Assembly (NCBI GenBank): GCA_947587565.1
Contig: CANPYA010000003.1
Span: 1-24,445 of the forward strand
Length of the DNA stretch: 24,445 nt
Direction: 5' to 3'
Source: an uncultured Bacilli bacterium
GTDB lineage: Bacteria; Bacillota_I; Bacilli_A; RF39; UBA660
Position 1 is the first letter of the stretch; each line of letters opens with the position of its first letter. Of the stretch, positions 7,520 through 16,857 are shown piece after piece. The notes beneath the pieces are model-generated. The model had not been told where the DNA came from, made no database searches, and worked only from the letters and a program-made list of their open reading frames with translations. A program made the translations under genes and the position numbers.

Positions 7520-10500
7520 AAAGTTTAAAAAAATTAAGTTTATTTATATTATTAATGTTATTTAGTATTAATGTGGTTAAAGCTGATGATTCATGTGATG
7601 CTTTATTTGAATTAAGAGGAGATAGTTATTGGCATGATCCATCATATATTAATGGTGTTAATCTTGCAGTTTTTTCATTTAAAAACACAAAAACTAATGC
7701 CGATTATACGGGATATTGTATGAACCCAGGTTGGTCATCTGGTAAAATAAAAGGGGCAAATACCCAATATAGTTGTAGAAGAATTGTAATGGATTCTTCT
7801 AGTACTAGTATTACGCAAATAAAATTTGATGTTGGTTTAGCTACTATTTTAACAAGTAATAATACCGAATCAGATATAAACATCGCGGCTAGAGTCTATG
7901 AAATGTATTGGCGTCCATTCAATAAAAATAGCCAAAATACTTCTGGTGATTATGCATCTCATAAAAAAATTGCTAATGATTGGTTTAAAGATGCTGATGT
8001 AAAGGCTGCTTTAGATACTTTAAGAAATCAAAAAGATATTCCCAAAGGTTATATAATTGAAAATGAATTTTCAGGAGCTGCTAAAAGTGTTAGTGTTTCT
8101 GGACAATTAAATTTAAATAAAGCTAAAAGTTTATTAATTGAAGGTTTAAAAGCTGCCGCTAATTATGATGCTAAAAATGAAACTAAATTAAATTGGAGTA
8201 GTCGTCCTAAAACAAATAGAACTTTAGTATCTGAAGGAGCTAATGGTTTAAAAAATTATAAACAAACGGAAACTTATACTTTTGATGTTCAAAATTTTGC
8301 TGCTGATAGTGGTAGTATTACTTTAAGTTTTAGTTGTCCTACTTGTGCTCAAAAGAATGTTTCATATAAATTGTTTGTTAATTCTAAAGAATATACTGCT
8401 GATAGTTTAAAAAATACTAATTTATTAAAATTAGATCAAGAAACAAATACTTTAACAACTAAAGATAATGTAGTTAATGGTAAATTTGAATTTAGTATAG
8501 AATTTACTGGTTCAATGAAGGATTGTGAAGAAATTCCTTATGAAGTTAATATTGCATATAGTGATGTAAATATTGTTACAAAAGATATTTATGAAGTTAA
8601 AGCCACTAATTGTGGTAATAAAAATGGTTGTCAAACTCATATAGTTGTGCCAAAAAATGCAAATAATCCAGTTAATAGAACATCAACTGCTACAATTTCT
8701 AGTAAGTTATCTTTCTGTGTAGCTGGTGGTACAACCAATGAAAATTGTACAACTGATATTGAAAAAGTTGGTTGTGTTCAATGTAATGAAAATGAAAATG
8801 TAATCAATATTAAAGAAGGATATATTGATACTGATCCTAATTCATGTGATTCTAAAAAAGAATTAAATATAAAAGAATGTATTGCTCATGATGGAGCAAA
8901 AGATAAAGTTGGAAATAGTTATGCTTCAGCTGAATTAAGTGATACTCCTTATTGTCAATTATATTGTAAAGAAGACTATAAAATGTCATTACCTGGTTCA
9001 AGAATTGTCAACAGTGGTCGTTACTTTACTTTAACTGCCTTATTAGAAGGAACTAAAACATGTTATTCAAATAGTTCTAATGGTGGTCCAATTGGTGACC
9101 GTAACGGTGATGGTAATTCTGATTTCTGGAATGATATAGTAAGTGCTGCTCATTCTTCAGTAGATGCTTATAATGCTTATGCTTTAGCTCATGCGAAAAA
9201 CAATGCAACATCTAGCCCTATTTATGATAAAACACCATGTCAAGCTGCAGTTCCAGCTCATGATGAATATTGTTCAGCTGGCGAAGCGGGATGTAGTTGT
9301 CATACTAGTACAGTAAAGGTTACTCCAAGTCAATGTGGTTCTGGATGTACTTGTGAATATTTGCCTACTGGTGCTGAATGTTGGAAAAATGTAACAACCT
9401 GTACACGCCATGTTGATAAAGTTGATGAAATTAAAAGAATAAATGGTGTTCATATCGAAGGTGAATATACAAAATTTAGTTATAATGGTTCAAGTAGTCA
9501 GGAGACTGTTAGTGAAGATATTATGGCTTCTGAAAGTATGTGTGAAGGTGATGGAAGCTATGCTGCCTTCTTAGGTGAAGTTTTTGATCGATTAGAAAAA
9601 GAAGAAGGAGAATTTGGTCGTACTTATGAAGTACAAGCAGATAAAGTTTATATTCCAGGTTATTTTGGTGGCTCTGGTGCTGCTGGCAGAGTTGGTCTTG
9701 GAGCAATCTATGGTTTAACTTATAATTTAAATATGTGTTCTAATGCTAATACAGTTGATTATAATGGTCAAGTATTCCAATTTGATTGGCCTGGATATGT
9801 AATTGATCCAGAATTAGATTATTGGTATGAAGATATGACTGGTTATAATACCAATAAATTAGAATTATCAAGTATAAATACTAATAGTGAAAAATATGAA
9901 ATGCTTTATTGTACTGGTAGTGTAAGTGCTGATTATGAAACTTGTAGTAATGGTTGGAAAACAAGCTTATCTCAAGTAATGGTTAGTGGTAGTGTCTTTG
10001 CTTGTAGTGGTGGTACTCCTGAAAGTTGTAAATTTGTACCAGTTGAATATTCTAATGCTACATACGTTAAAAAGGTTATGAAAAGTGAAGCTACATTTAT
10101 ATCACCAACACTTTACTATAATACATATCCTTATGGTAATGTAGTTTCATCAAAATATGATGAATATGAAAATGGTAGTCCTCTAGAAAATGGTTTACCT
10201 GTCGATTTGGGAGCTCAAGCTGGAGCTAGAAAATATATCTTGTTATTTAAAAATTTAGGTGAACATTACGATACTGGTAAATTAGGTCGTATTTGGGGAG
10301 ACAATGAAAGTGTTGTTTCAGAGACATTAAAAGAAGAAAATGAATGTCGTGCAGATTCTGCTCTTAAATATGATGAAAATGTAGATGGTGAAGTATTTAC
10401 AAATGGTGTTTATTCTTGTGAATATGATGTAAATATTTGTGATTCAACTGATAAATGTAGAAAACCAGATGAATCTACCGATGGTAAATATCATTGTAAA

Positions 10501-11313
10501 GATGGTAAAGAATGTACTGAAGAAGATTACAATAAAGAATGTAGTAATAGTTGTCAAAAGCCAGATGAATCTACTGATGGTAAATACCATTGTAAAGATG
10601 GTGAAGTTTGTGAACAAGATGAATATTTAAATGAATGCGATCCTTGTCCTGAATGTCCAGTAGAATGTGATCCAGATGGATGTTATAAACGAGATCCAGA
10701 ATGTCCAGATGGTCTATGTCCAGTATATTGTCCAACATGTATTTACAATAATGGTTCTAATATAGAATATCGACCTGTTTCACCAGATAATTTAAATCCA
10801 AATAATCGTGATTTAGGTGCTAACTGGAATTTTGATGATAATATAACTTCAGCCTTAGAATTGAAAGCTTATAAAACAACGACTGAAATTGAAAGTGATG
10901 GCGCTAAAATATATGATGACAATAGTGAAAGAATGAAAATTACCTTTAAAGTTAATGGGGCAATGATTAGAGAAATTAAAAAATACAATGAAGAAAATAA
11001 AAAAGAAGGTTATTATAATAATTCTCTAGAATGTTATGATTATAAAGATAGCGATGGTGTAGTATATAAGAATATATATTGTTATAGTACATTTATTGAT
11101 CAAATTATTGAGAAATTCCCAGATCGTGTAACTGGTTTAGATAAGCGAGTTATGGGAAGTGACAGAAAGGAAAAAACTCAAACATCAGGTTATTGGACAA
11201 CTTGGGCTGAAATGCGAGATGAAGCTTTAACTTGGAATGTTACAACAACTAGTGGTATTGATACATACTTTAAAGATTTTAAAAATTTAGGCGTTGGGCC
11301 TTCTTGGAAATAG
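7516..11313 (+). CDS. Giant cysteine-rich secreted protein, probable surface or tip adhesin of the apparatus
   Basis: 1265 residues. A signal peptide (1-23, ending VVKA-D) is followed by an entirely extracellular chain with about fifty Cys, many in CxxC or close pairs. At residue 68 a GYCMNPG motif, and later INIAARVYEMYW near 120, resemble the Cys half and the second half of a thioester adhesion domain, but the TQxA glutamine is absent, so this is weak. Residues 528-536 read DRNGDGNSD, fitting the DxNxDGxxD calcium loop of dockerin/thrombospondin type. Two 32-residue repeats (984-1047) lead into a Cys/Pro/Asp-rich stretch, then a final domain of about 190 residues. There is no C-terminal TM or LPXTG, so anchoring must be by partner proteins. 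Surface function is inferred from the signal peptide, Cys content and operon with the assembly genes. Confidence 0.8.
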   Translation: MKSLKKLSLFILLMLFSINVVKADDSCDALFELRGDSYWHDPSYINGVNLAVFSFKNTKTNADYTGYCMNPGWSSGKIKGANTQYSCRRIVMDSSSTSITQIKFDVGLATILTSNNTESDINIAARVYEMYWRPFNKNSQNTSGDYASHKKIANDWFKDADVKAALDTLRNQKDIPKGYIIENEFSGAAKSVSVSGQLNLNKAKSLLIEGLKAAANYDAKNETKLNWSSRPKTNRTLVSEGANGLKNYKQTETYTFDVQNFAADSGSITLSFSCPTCAQKNVSYKLFVNSKEYTADSLKNTNLLKLDQETNTLTTKDNVVNGKFEFSIEFTGSMKDCEEIPYEVNIAYSDVNIVTKDIYEVKATNCGNKNGCQTHIVVPKNANNPVNRTSTATISSKLSFCVAGGTTNENCTTDIEKVGCVQCNENENVINIKEGYIDTDPNSCDSKKELNIKECIAHDGAKDKVGNSYASAELSDTPYCQLYCKEDYKMSLPGSRIVNSGRYFTLTALLEGTKTCYSNSSNGGPIGDRNGDGNSDFWNDIVSAAHSSVDAYNAYALAHAKNNATSSPIYDKTPCQAAVPAHDEYCSAGEAGCSCHTSTVKVTPSQCGSGCTCEYLPTGAECWKNVTTCTRHVDKVDEIKRINGVHIEGEYTKFSYNGSSSQETVSEDIMASESMCEGDGSYAAFLGEVFDRLEKEEGEFGRTYEVQADKVYIPGYFGGSGAAGRVGLGAIYGLTYNLNMCSNANTVDYNGQVFQFDWPGYVIDPELDYWYEDMTGYNTNKLELSSINTNSEKYEMLYCTGSVSADYETCSNGWKTSLSQVMVSGSVFACSGGTPESCKFVPVEYSNATYVKKVMKSEATFISPTLYYNTYPYGNVVSSKYDEYENGSPLENGLPVDLGAQAGARKYILLFKNLGEHYDTGKLGRIWGDNESVVSETLKEENECRADSALKYDENVDGEVFTNGVYSCEYDVNICDSTDKCRKPDESTDGKYHCKDGKECTEEDYNKECSNSCQKPDESTDGKYHCKDGEVCEQDEYLNECDPCPECPVECDPDGCYKRDPECPDGLCPVYCPTCIYNNGSNIEYRPVSPDNLNPNNRDLGANWNFDDNITSALELKAYKTTTEIESDGAKIYDDNSERMKITFKVNGAMIREIKKYNEENKKEGYYNNSLECYDYKDSDGVVYKNIYCYSTFIDQIIEKFPDRVTGLDKRVMGSDRKEKTQTSGYWTTWAEMRDEALTWNVTTTSGIDTYFKDFKNLGVGPSWK
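10465..10656 (+). repeat. Two 96-bp in-frame repeats in the giant secreted protein gene
   Basis: Copies at 10465-10560 and 10561-10656. Each encodes PDESTDGKYHCKDG followed by a Cys, an acidic segment and NEC/KEC. The first half of the unit is nearly identical at DNA level and the second half has diverged. Each unit carries a Cys-x4-Cys pair (HCKDGKEC / HCKDGEVC) plus a later Cys, suggesting small disulfide modules. Confidence 0.9.
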
Positions 11314-11328
11314 AAAGGAGATTATTAG

Positions 11329-12141
11329 ATGAAAGAGTCTTATTGGGGATATTGGTTAGTTATTTTAGGAGTCTTTGTAGTAGTTATCTTATTATTAATT
11401 AGAAATATTACATCTAATAACTCCGAAGATTTCTATAATATAAGACAAATTAATGAATCAGCATTAGTTTCTGCCGTTGATTATGCTTATTATCGGGAAT
11501 ATGGTGAACTTAAAATTAATAAAGAAAAATTCATGGAAAATTTCTTAAGAATGTTTTCTGAAGCTGCTTCAAGCACTAGTGAATATGAAGTAACATTTGC
11601 TAGTATTTATGAAGCACCCCCTAAAGCTAGTGTAGAAATTAATAGTAAAACAAATACTTTCTTTATTAATAGTTCAGAAGAGACATTTGATATAAATAGT
11701 CGGGTTGATGCCGTACTTGAAAGTGGCGGAGGCGGTTCAGTTAGTATTGATGAACAAGAAATTGATACAAGCTGGCATGATAATATTACTGAAGATTCTT
11801 ATCAAGATCCTACTTATCAAACACCAAATAGAGTACCATCTAAAATATATGATAATGTTAAAGAAAAAGCTTGGTTCCATAAAGAATTTATCGATTGTTC
11901 TGGTACAGGTTTAACAACACTAGCCAATGGTTTATGTGTTAAAGAAAGTGCTGCTTGTGATACAACAGGTAAATGTGAACTAGCAGGCACTTTAAAAAAA
12001 GAATATAAAGAAAATGTCAATTCTTTTGCTAACAAATTATTAGAATTATATCAAAAGAAAGAATTTCTTAGTACATTTAATGATACAGAAAAGGCAACAT
12101 TTATTAATATTGTTAAAAGCGAATTTGCTAATATAAAATAG
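11329..12141 (+). CDS. Single-pass membrane protein, pseudopilin-like topology, unknown family
   Basis: 270 residues. The start ATG follows AAAGGAG by 7 nt. A short N-terminal cytoplasmic stub (MKESYWGYW) leads into one membrane helix (about 9-25), then an extracellular part of about 240 residues. After the helix, an ALVSAVDYAYYREYGELKI segment continues as a long helix-like stretch followed by EAPPKASVEI. This is the TadE/TadG-like plan of N-terminal helix plus beta domain, but no prepilin cleavage signature is clear. A Gly/Ser-rich linker (GGGGSVS) near 130 and four Cys near the C-terminal third follow. It lies between the giant secreted protein and the CpaB-like gene, so it is likely part of the apparatus; its exact role is unknown. 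Confidence 0.7.
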   Translation: MKESYWGYWLVILGVFVVVILLLIRNITSNNSEDFYNIRQINESALVSAVDYAYYREYGELKINKEKFMENFLRMFSEAASSTSEYEVTFASIYEAPPKASVEINSKTNTFFINSSEETFDINSRVDAVLESGGGGSVSIDEQEIDTSWHDNITEDSYQDPTYQTPNRVPSKIYDNVKEKAWFHKEFIDCSGTGLTTLANGLCVKESAACDTTGKCELAGTLKKEYKENVNSFANKLLELYQKKEFLSTFNDTEKATFINIVKSEFANIK

Positions 12142-12151
12142 GAGGAATAAA

Positions 12152-12916
12152 ATGGGTAATATAGTTAATACAATAAAAAGATTTTTAGGTAATAAAAATA
12201 CAGTAACTATTTTAGCAGTTATTGCGGGTGTTATTATTCTTTGGTATTTTTATAATTCGAGAGTTAATGCGGCGATAACAACTATTAGAATACCTTATGC
12301 TATTGAAGCCATAGATATGGGAAGTAAAATAGAAGCTGATAATATTGGTTGGAAAGAAATTACTAAAACAACGACTAAAGATAGTGATATTGTTACTACT
12401 ATGGCGGAACTTACTGATAAATATGTTAATCGTGGTACTAGTATACCTGCTGGTGGTTTCTTCTATAAATCGCAAATATCTGATAAATTACCAGGTTCTT
12501 ATACTAAAGATATTCCAGAAGGACAAACTAAATATAATTTAGCAGTTGATAGTAAAGAAGTAGGTAATTCAATTGTTCCTGGGGATTATATTGACTTATA
12601 TGTACGTTTTATTGATCAAGATGATAAAGTTGTTTGGGGACCACTTATCAATAGTATTAAAGTTCAAGCTGTCCTAGATTCTCAAAATAGAGAAGTTGGT
12701 TATGATTCTAAAGCAGGAACTGTTTCCACATTAGTTTTCTTTGTAACAGATGATTACAATAGAATTTTAATGGGAGCTGAAAGTGTTAAAGAATATAAAT
12801 TTGAATTTATTCCGGTAGTTCGTGGTAAGTCTTATACAGAGTCTCCTGGAGCTACTGAATGGGGTAGTCAATCTTTATATGATTTAATTGATAGTTTAAT
12901 TCAAGAATTAGCTTAG
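12152..12916 (+). CDS. CpaB/RcpC-like SAF-domain Tad pilus assembly protein
   Basis: 254 residues. An AGGAGG ribosome binding site lies 8 nt before the ATG. An N-terminal membrane helix (about 15-32) is followed by an SAF-like domain (about 40-125): IPYAIEAIDMGSKIEADNI, then a threonine-rich loop, then NRGTSIPAGGFFYKSQI. A second half reads VPGDYIDLYVRF and IKVQAVLDSQN, as in the RcpC/CpaB C-terminal domain. In Gram-negative Tad systems CpaB works with the secretin; in monoderms it persists without one and is thought to act at the wall side. It sits directly before the CpaF-like ATPase, the usual Tad order. Family call is good; exact role in this locus is inferred. Confidence 0.85.
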   Translation: MGNIVNTIKRFLGNKNTVTILAVIAGVIILWYFYNSRVNAAITTIRIPYAIEAIDMGSKIEADNIGWKEITKTTTKDSDIVTTMAELTDKYVNRGTSIPAGGFFYKSQISDKLPGSYTKDIPEGQTKYNLAVDSKEVGNSIVPGDYIDLYVRFIDQDDKVVWGPLINSIKVQAVLDSQNREVGYDSKAGTVSTLVFFVTDDYNRILMGAESVKEYKFEFIPVVRGKSYTESPGATEWGSQSLYDLIDSLIQELA

Positions 12917-12939
12917 AAGAATAAAAGGAGGTTACAACA

Positions 12940-14085
12940 ATGAATGATGCCATATTTTCCCAAATTGATTTTGGACCATTAAAAGAATTTATCGATGATG
13001 ATAATGTCACCGATGTTTCTTATGGTAATAATGGACAAATTCATTTAAAAACTTTAGATAAAGGTGTTTATCGGGTTGAAAGACCAGAAATAAATAATGC
13101 TTTAATTGAAAAATTAGCCTTTCAATGCTCTAATGTTATGGGTAAGACATTTAATATGGCTCACCCTTTCTTAGATGCTGAATCAGCAGAATTGCGGCTT
13201 AATTTTATTCATGATTCCATTGCAACCAATGGAGTTTCTTGCGTTATCAGAAAAACACCCGCCAAAATAAGATTAAATAAAGAAAAATTATTAAGTGAAA
13301 AATATGTTACGGAAGATTTACTTAATTTTTTACTTACTTGTGTGGAAGGACACTGTAACATTATTGTAAGTGGTGAAACTGGTTCAGGTAAAACAGAGTT
13401 AGTTAAATACCTAGCTAGTCATACCAAAGAAAATGAAAAAATAATTACCATCGAAGATACTTTGGAACTTCACTTAGATAAAATATTTCCCCATCGGGAT
13501 ATTGTGGCGATGAAAACCAATAATATTGCGTCATATTCTGATGTTTTAGTAGCTTGTATGCGGCAAAACCCAAGATGGATTTTACTATCCGAAGTTCGTT
13601 CAGCGGAAGCAGTTACCGCTGTACGTAACTCTATTTCATCAGGTCACAATATTTTATCGACAATTCACTCTGATAGAGCAATTAATGTGCCAATGCGGTT
13701 ATATGCCTTACTAGAATCTAATCAAGATATTGATCAATTCTTAAAATCAATTCACCGTTATGTCCAACTAGCTATTCATGTTAAAGGTTATATGAGTGCC
13801 GAACTTGGTCGTTTCCAAAGAGAAATTGTGGAAGTTTGTGAATTCTATGTTGATGATGATAATAATGCGGGAGCAAATGTTATATATAAAAAGAACTTAG
13901 ATGGAGCCATTCAATTTAATAATCCAACTAAGTATTTAAAAGAATATTTAGGTAGCCAAGGGGTTACTTTAAAAGATAATTTATTTGTTACTACAGAAGA
14001 AGAAAGTAGTAATAATGTAAGTAATGCTACAGAAGTTAAAGAAAATACAGTTGTAGAAAATAAAGAAACTATAGATTCGTTATAA
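12940..14085 (+). CDS. CpaF/TadA-like secretion ATPase (VirB11/PulE superfamily)
   Basis: 381 residues with an AAAGGAGG ribosome binding site. An N-terminal domain (1-110) carries the FNMAHPFLDAESAELRLNF region that in CpaF reads as substrate-sensing strands. Walker A GETGSGKT is at 145-152, the Asp-box-like TIEDTLEL at 170-177, a Walker B-like RWILLSEVR at 212-220 with Glu218, and the His-box SGHNILSTIHS at 234-244. It is the hexameric motor powering subunit assembly or export at the inner face of the membrane. CpaF and VirB11 are sister families, so this one motor could serve either the Tad-like or the T4SS-like part of the locus. The acidic Asn/Glu-rich tail after about 340 is unusual and probably disordered. 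TadB- and TadC-like genes follow. Confidence 0.93.
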   Translation: MNDAIFSQIDFGPLKEFIDDDNVTDVSYGNNGQIHLKTLDKGVYRVERPEINNALIEKLAFQCSNVMGKTFNMAHPFLDAESAELRLNFIHDSIATNGVSCVIRKTPAKIRLNKEKLLSEKYVTEDLLNFLLTCVEGHCNIIVSGETGSGKTELVKYLASHTKENEKIITIEDTLELHLDKIFPHRDIVAMKTNNIASYSDVLVACMRQNPRWILLSEVRSAEAVTAVRNSISSGHNILSTIHSDRAINVPMRLYALLESNQDIDQFLKSIHRYVQLAIHVKGYMSAELGRFQREIVEVCEFYVDDDNNAGANVIYKKNLDGAIQFNNPTKYLKEYLGSQGVTLKDNLFVTTEEESSNNVSNATEVKENTVVENKETIDSL

Positions 14086-14118
14086 TAATAAATAATAAAA
14101 AGGAAAGAAGGTGCATAA

Positions 14119-15015
14119 ATGCGAACATTACCAGAATTAATTATCTTACTTGTTTTAGCTATTGCGGTAATAATGTATCGTCGTGGTAAATCTTATAAAA
14201 ATGTTTTGGATAAAGTTGGTGGTTTATACGATAAATATGCACCATACTCTTTTAAAGTTGTAAGAGAAAAAGCCAAAGAATTAGGTCAAGAATATACGAC
14301 TAGACAATATATTACTCAAGTATTTATGCTTGGCGGTTTTGCGGCTTTAATTGGTTATTTTTACTTCTATAGTATTATTTGGGCAGTTGTTTATGCTTTA
14401 GCAACCATTGCTTTTATTCCCTATCTTGCTTATTTAAGATGTCAAAGAGTATATAGTGAATTTATTTTTGAACAAATTCAAACTTATACGACCAATGTTA
14501 TTATGGAATTTAATACTACCCAAAGTTTTGTTAAAAGTTTAGAGGGGGTAAGAGATTCCGGAATTATTGAAGAACCAGTTTTAGGAGATATTAAAAAAAT
14601 GATTGATTTATCTTATCAAAATGGTACTATTGATGAATCAATTGAGTATTTTAATAGTAAATATCCTTTCTATATGGTTAAAAATATGCATCAATTATTC
14701 TTACAAATTACTAAAGAAGGTGCTAGAGATGCTGGCGAATCTTTGGAAAATATGTCTATGGATATCGATGCCTTAGTTGAAGGAGTTTATCGTGATCAAA
14801 TGGACCGGAAGAATTTCCATAAAAGATTTATTACATTTGCCGCTGTATTATTTTTCTTAGTCGTAGTAGTCGAATTTATGCTTGGTAAGGATAATTATAT
14901 CGAGCTACTCAATATTTGGTATGTTCAAGTAATCTTGCATGCGATAATAATTATCAATATTTTCTTTATTATTTCTGGAGAAAAATATTATAATGAAGAT
15001 GTGGGGGCTGAATAA
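14119..15015 (+). CDS. TadB-like membrane platform protein (T2SSF family)
   Basis: 298 residues. It has an N-terminal helix (about 4-20), a helical pair (about 70-107), a cytoplasmic T2SSF domain (about 110-235) and two C-terminal helices (about 237-256 and 268-286). The central stretch IYSEF-type helices with FNTTQSFVKSLE and ENMSMDIDALVEGVYRDQM follow the family pattern. TadB and TadC together form the inner-membrane platform that the CpaF motor acts on. AAGGAAAGAAGG precedes the ATG. Its TAATG end overlaps the TadC-like start, implying coupled, equimolar translation. Confidence 0.82.
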   Translation: MRTLPELIILLVLAIAVIMYRRGKSYKNVLDKVGGLYDKYAPYSFKVVREKAKELGQEYTTRQYITQVFMLGGFAALIGYFYFYSIIWAVVYALATIAFIPYLAYLRCQRVYSEFIFEQIQTYTTNVIMEFNTTQSFVKSLEGVRDSGIIEEPVLGDIKKMIDLSYQNGTIDESIEYFNSKYPFYMVKNMHQLFLQITKEGARDAGESLENMSMDIDALVEGVYRDQMDRKNFHKRFITFAAVLFFLVVVVEFMLGKDNYIELLNIWYVQVILHAIIIINIFFIISGEKYYNEDVGAE

Positions 15016-15803
15016 TGCAAATAGAAATAATTTTAATTGCGATTATAGTTTTCTTTGTAATGAGTTATAATGGCCAAATGAGTATTAAAGATTTTATTAA
15101 TGATAACTTCTATTTATTTAGAAAGTTAAAAGAAGATGATTGGGACTTTTATGTTCGGGCTAAATATGGTGATAATGTCAATGCTGATACTATTTTTATA
15201 AAAAGAATTAGAAATGGTTTATTAGTTATAATTATTTGTTTATTTTTCTTTATTCAAAGTTTGGATGCTTTAAAAATAGTTATATCTTTTGTAATAGGTT
15301 ATTTAGTCTTTAAAATAGATTATTCCAATATTAAATCTTATTATAAAAAACATATATTCTATATCGATAGTATGTTACCGCATTATTTAAAAAGTATTGA
15401 AATTTTAATTCAACACTATACTGTACCGGTAGCAATTGGTAAATCTATTTCGGATGCCCCAGATATATTTAAAGATGGTTTACAAGAGATGATTAATGAA
15501 ATTAACTCTGGTAATGATTCAATTGATCCATATATGAATTTTGCAAGGAAATATCCGGTGCGAGATTCGATGCGGATGATGCGTCTTTTATATCGGTTAA
15601 GTTTAGGTAGTCAAGACCGGAAGCAAGAACAAATGTTGATGTTTTCTAGAACAATATCTAATTTACAACAAAAAGCCCGGGAGACAAAATATAAGAATCG
15701 GCTAGATAAGATGGAAAGTAAAACAATGAGTATGTTAGTTTCTACTGGTCTCGGGGTTATGATTCTCTTAATCTTTGCGGTTTTACAAATGATGGATTTA
15801 TAG
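15015..15803 (+). CDS. TadC-like membrane platform protein (T2SSF family)
   Basis: 262 residues. There is one N-terminal helix (about 2-18), a helical pair (about 70-102), then a cytoplasmic T2SSF-type helical bundle: SMLPHYLKSIEILI, PVAIGKSISDAP, MMRLLYRLSLGSQD. A C-terminal helix (about 240-260) ends the protein. It is the partner of the TadB-like protein, and the 1-nt overlap (TAATG at 15013-15017) couples them. It is the last gene of the seven-gene operon, with an intrinsic terminator starting within its stop codon. Confidence 0.82.
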   Translation: MQIEIILIAIIVFFVMSYNGQMSIKDFINDNFYLFRKLKEDDWDFYVRAKYGDNVNADTIFIKRIRNGLLVIIICLFFFIQSLDALKIVISFVIGYLVFKIDYSNIKSYYKKHIFYIDSMLPHYLKSIEILIQHYTVPVAIGKSISDAPDIFKDGLQEMINEINSGNDSIDPYMNFARKYPVRDSMRMMRLLYRLSLGSQDRKQEQMLMFSRTISNLQQKARETKYKNRLDKMESKTMSMLVSTGLGVMILLIFAVLQMMDL

Positions 15804-15826
15804 ACCTACATATGGGTCTTTTTTTA
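15802..15826 (+). terminator. Intrinsic terminator of the CpaB-CpaF-TadBC operon
   Basis: AGACC at 15802-15806 pairs with GGTCT at 15815-15819, extended by a T-G wobble inside, with a 6-nt loop and an eight-T tail. It starts inside the stop codon of the TadC-like gene. Confidence 0.85.
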
Positions 15827-15913
15827 TTTTTGAAAAAAATTTTAGAAATTTAAGTCAAAAAAAAGGAAATCAGACAAATTGCGCGAATAATATAAGTGAA
15901 AGGTGGAAAATTA

Positions 15914-16766
15914 TGGATAAGAATATTCAGTTCTTTAGTCTTAGGTATGATCGGATTTTTAAATCAATTATTTGTAATCCCAATGATACTGGAGTTATAA
16001 TGCCATTCTTTCAGATATATTAGAGCAAGAAGTTGAGGTAGTAAAATATATACCTACGGAAATGCCAGTTAAAAATAAAGATGCTAAAGTTAATACTCTA
16101 GATATTATTTTAAGGACCAAGGATGATTTGATTATCAATGTTGAAATCAATTTGAATTTTGGAAGTTCAATAAGAGATCGTAATCTAGGTTATTATGCTT
16201 CTTTATTTTCGCAATATATTCAAAGAGGAAAAAAGAATGTTCAAGAAATTATTCATATTGATTTAAATTTTGATGATAATTTTAAAAATCCGATAAAGCA
16301 AGAATTTAAAGTAAGAAATGATAATAATCGTTTATATTCTCAAAAATTTCATATTATAACGGTGAATGTTGCCGAGTATAAGAAAATTTGGTATGATAAA
16401 ATTATCAAAGGTGAAAAGAAACATATTTATTTAGTAATGCTAGCGGCGGATAAAAAAGAATTAGCAGTTTTAAGTAAATATGATGATTTAGTAAAGGAAG
16501 TGAAAGATAAAGTGTATATACTAAATGCAGATGATACAATAGTAAGAACCATATCAAGAGAAGATGAAATCAAAATAAGAGCTTTAGATATTGGAAAAGA
16601 AGAAGGAATTAAAGAAGGAATAAATGAAGGCATTAAAGAAGGTCATAAGCAAGAACAAATGAAGATTGCCAAGGAAATGTTAAAAGAAGATATGAATATA
16701 AAAACCATCGCTAAAATTACAAAATTAAGTGTTGAGCAAATTGAAGATTTAAAAGTTAAGAATTAA
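15914..16766 (+). pseudogene. Frameshifted Rpn-family (PD-(D/E)XK nuclease transposase) gene
   Basis: The true start is ATG 15914 behind GGTGG: MDKNIQFFSLRYDRIFKSIICN, a typical Rpn N-terminus. This frame stops at 16021-16023. From about 15999 another frame reads NAILSDILEQEVEVVKYIP and stays open to 16766, giving the rest of the family: NKDAKVNTLDIIL (the Asp of the PD-motif), NVEINLNFG (ExN/ExQ-like core), and a C-terminal run of GIKEG repeats. Frame 0 is closed at 15984-15986, so the break lies between 15987 and 16001. Several codons before NAIL that the family normally has are missing, so a small deletion is more likely than slippage. An ATG at 16062 could express a fragment lacking the N-terminus. 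Rpn proteins are RecA-independent recombination-promoting nucleases; this copy separates two operons of the secretion locus. Confidence 0.85.
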
Positions 16767-16794
16767 CAAAGAAATAAAATATTCTTTGTTTTTT
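16765..16794 (+). terminator. Intrinsic terminator after the Rpn-like gene
   Basis: AACAAAGAA (16765-16773) pairs perfectly with TTCTTTGTT (16782-16790) around an 8-nt loop, followed by T residues. It insulates the pilin-like operon from upstream reading. Confidence 0.75.
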
Positions 16795-16857
16795 AATATA
16801 AAAGTGTCAAGTAAATGTTTAATTTCACAAATAAATAAATATTTTTGGTAAAATTAA

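Noticed and set aside
7700..7910. A true thioester adhesion domain in the giant protein
   Set aside because: The Cys-side motif GYCMNPG is suggestive, but the TQxA glutamine needed for the bond is missing, so it is only mentioned as a weak likeness.
10439..10630. A 63-codon plus-strand open frame inside the giant secreted protein gene
   Set aside because: It is an out-of-frame shadow of the 96-bp repeat; it has no ribosome binding site and the Cys-rich frame is clearly the coding one.
15840..15913. A promoter for the Rpn-like gene
   Set aside because: TAATAT-like boxes exist but no -35 lies at a suitable distance, so no promoter is called.
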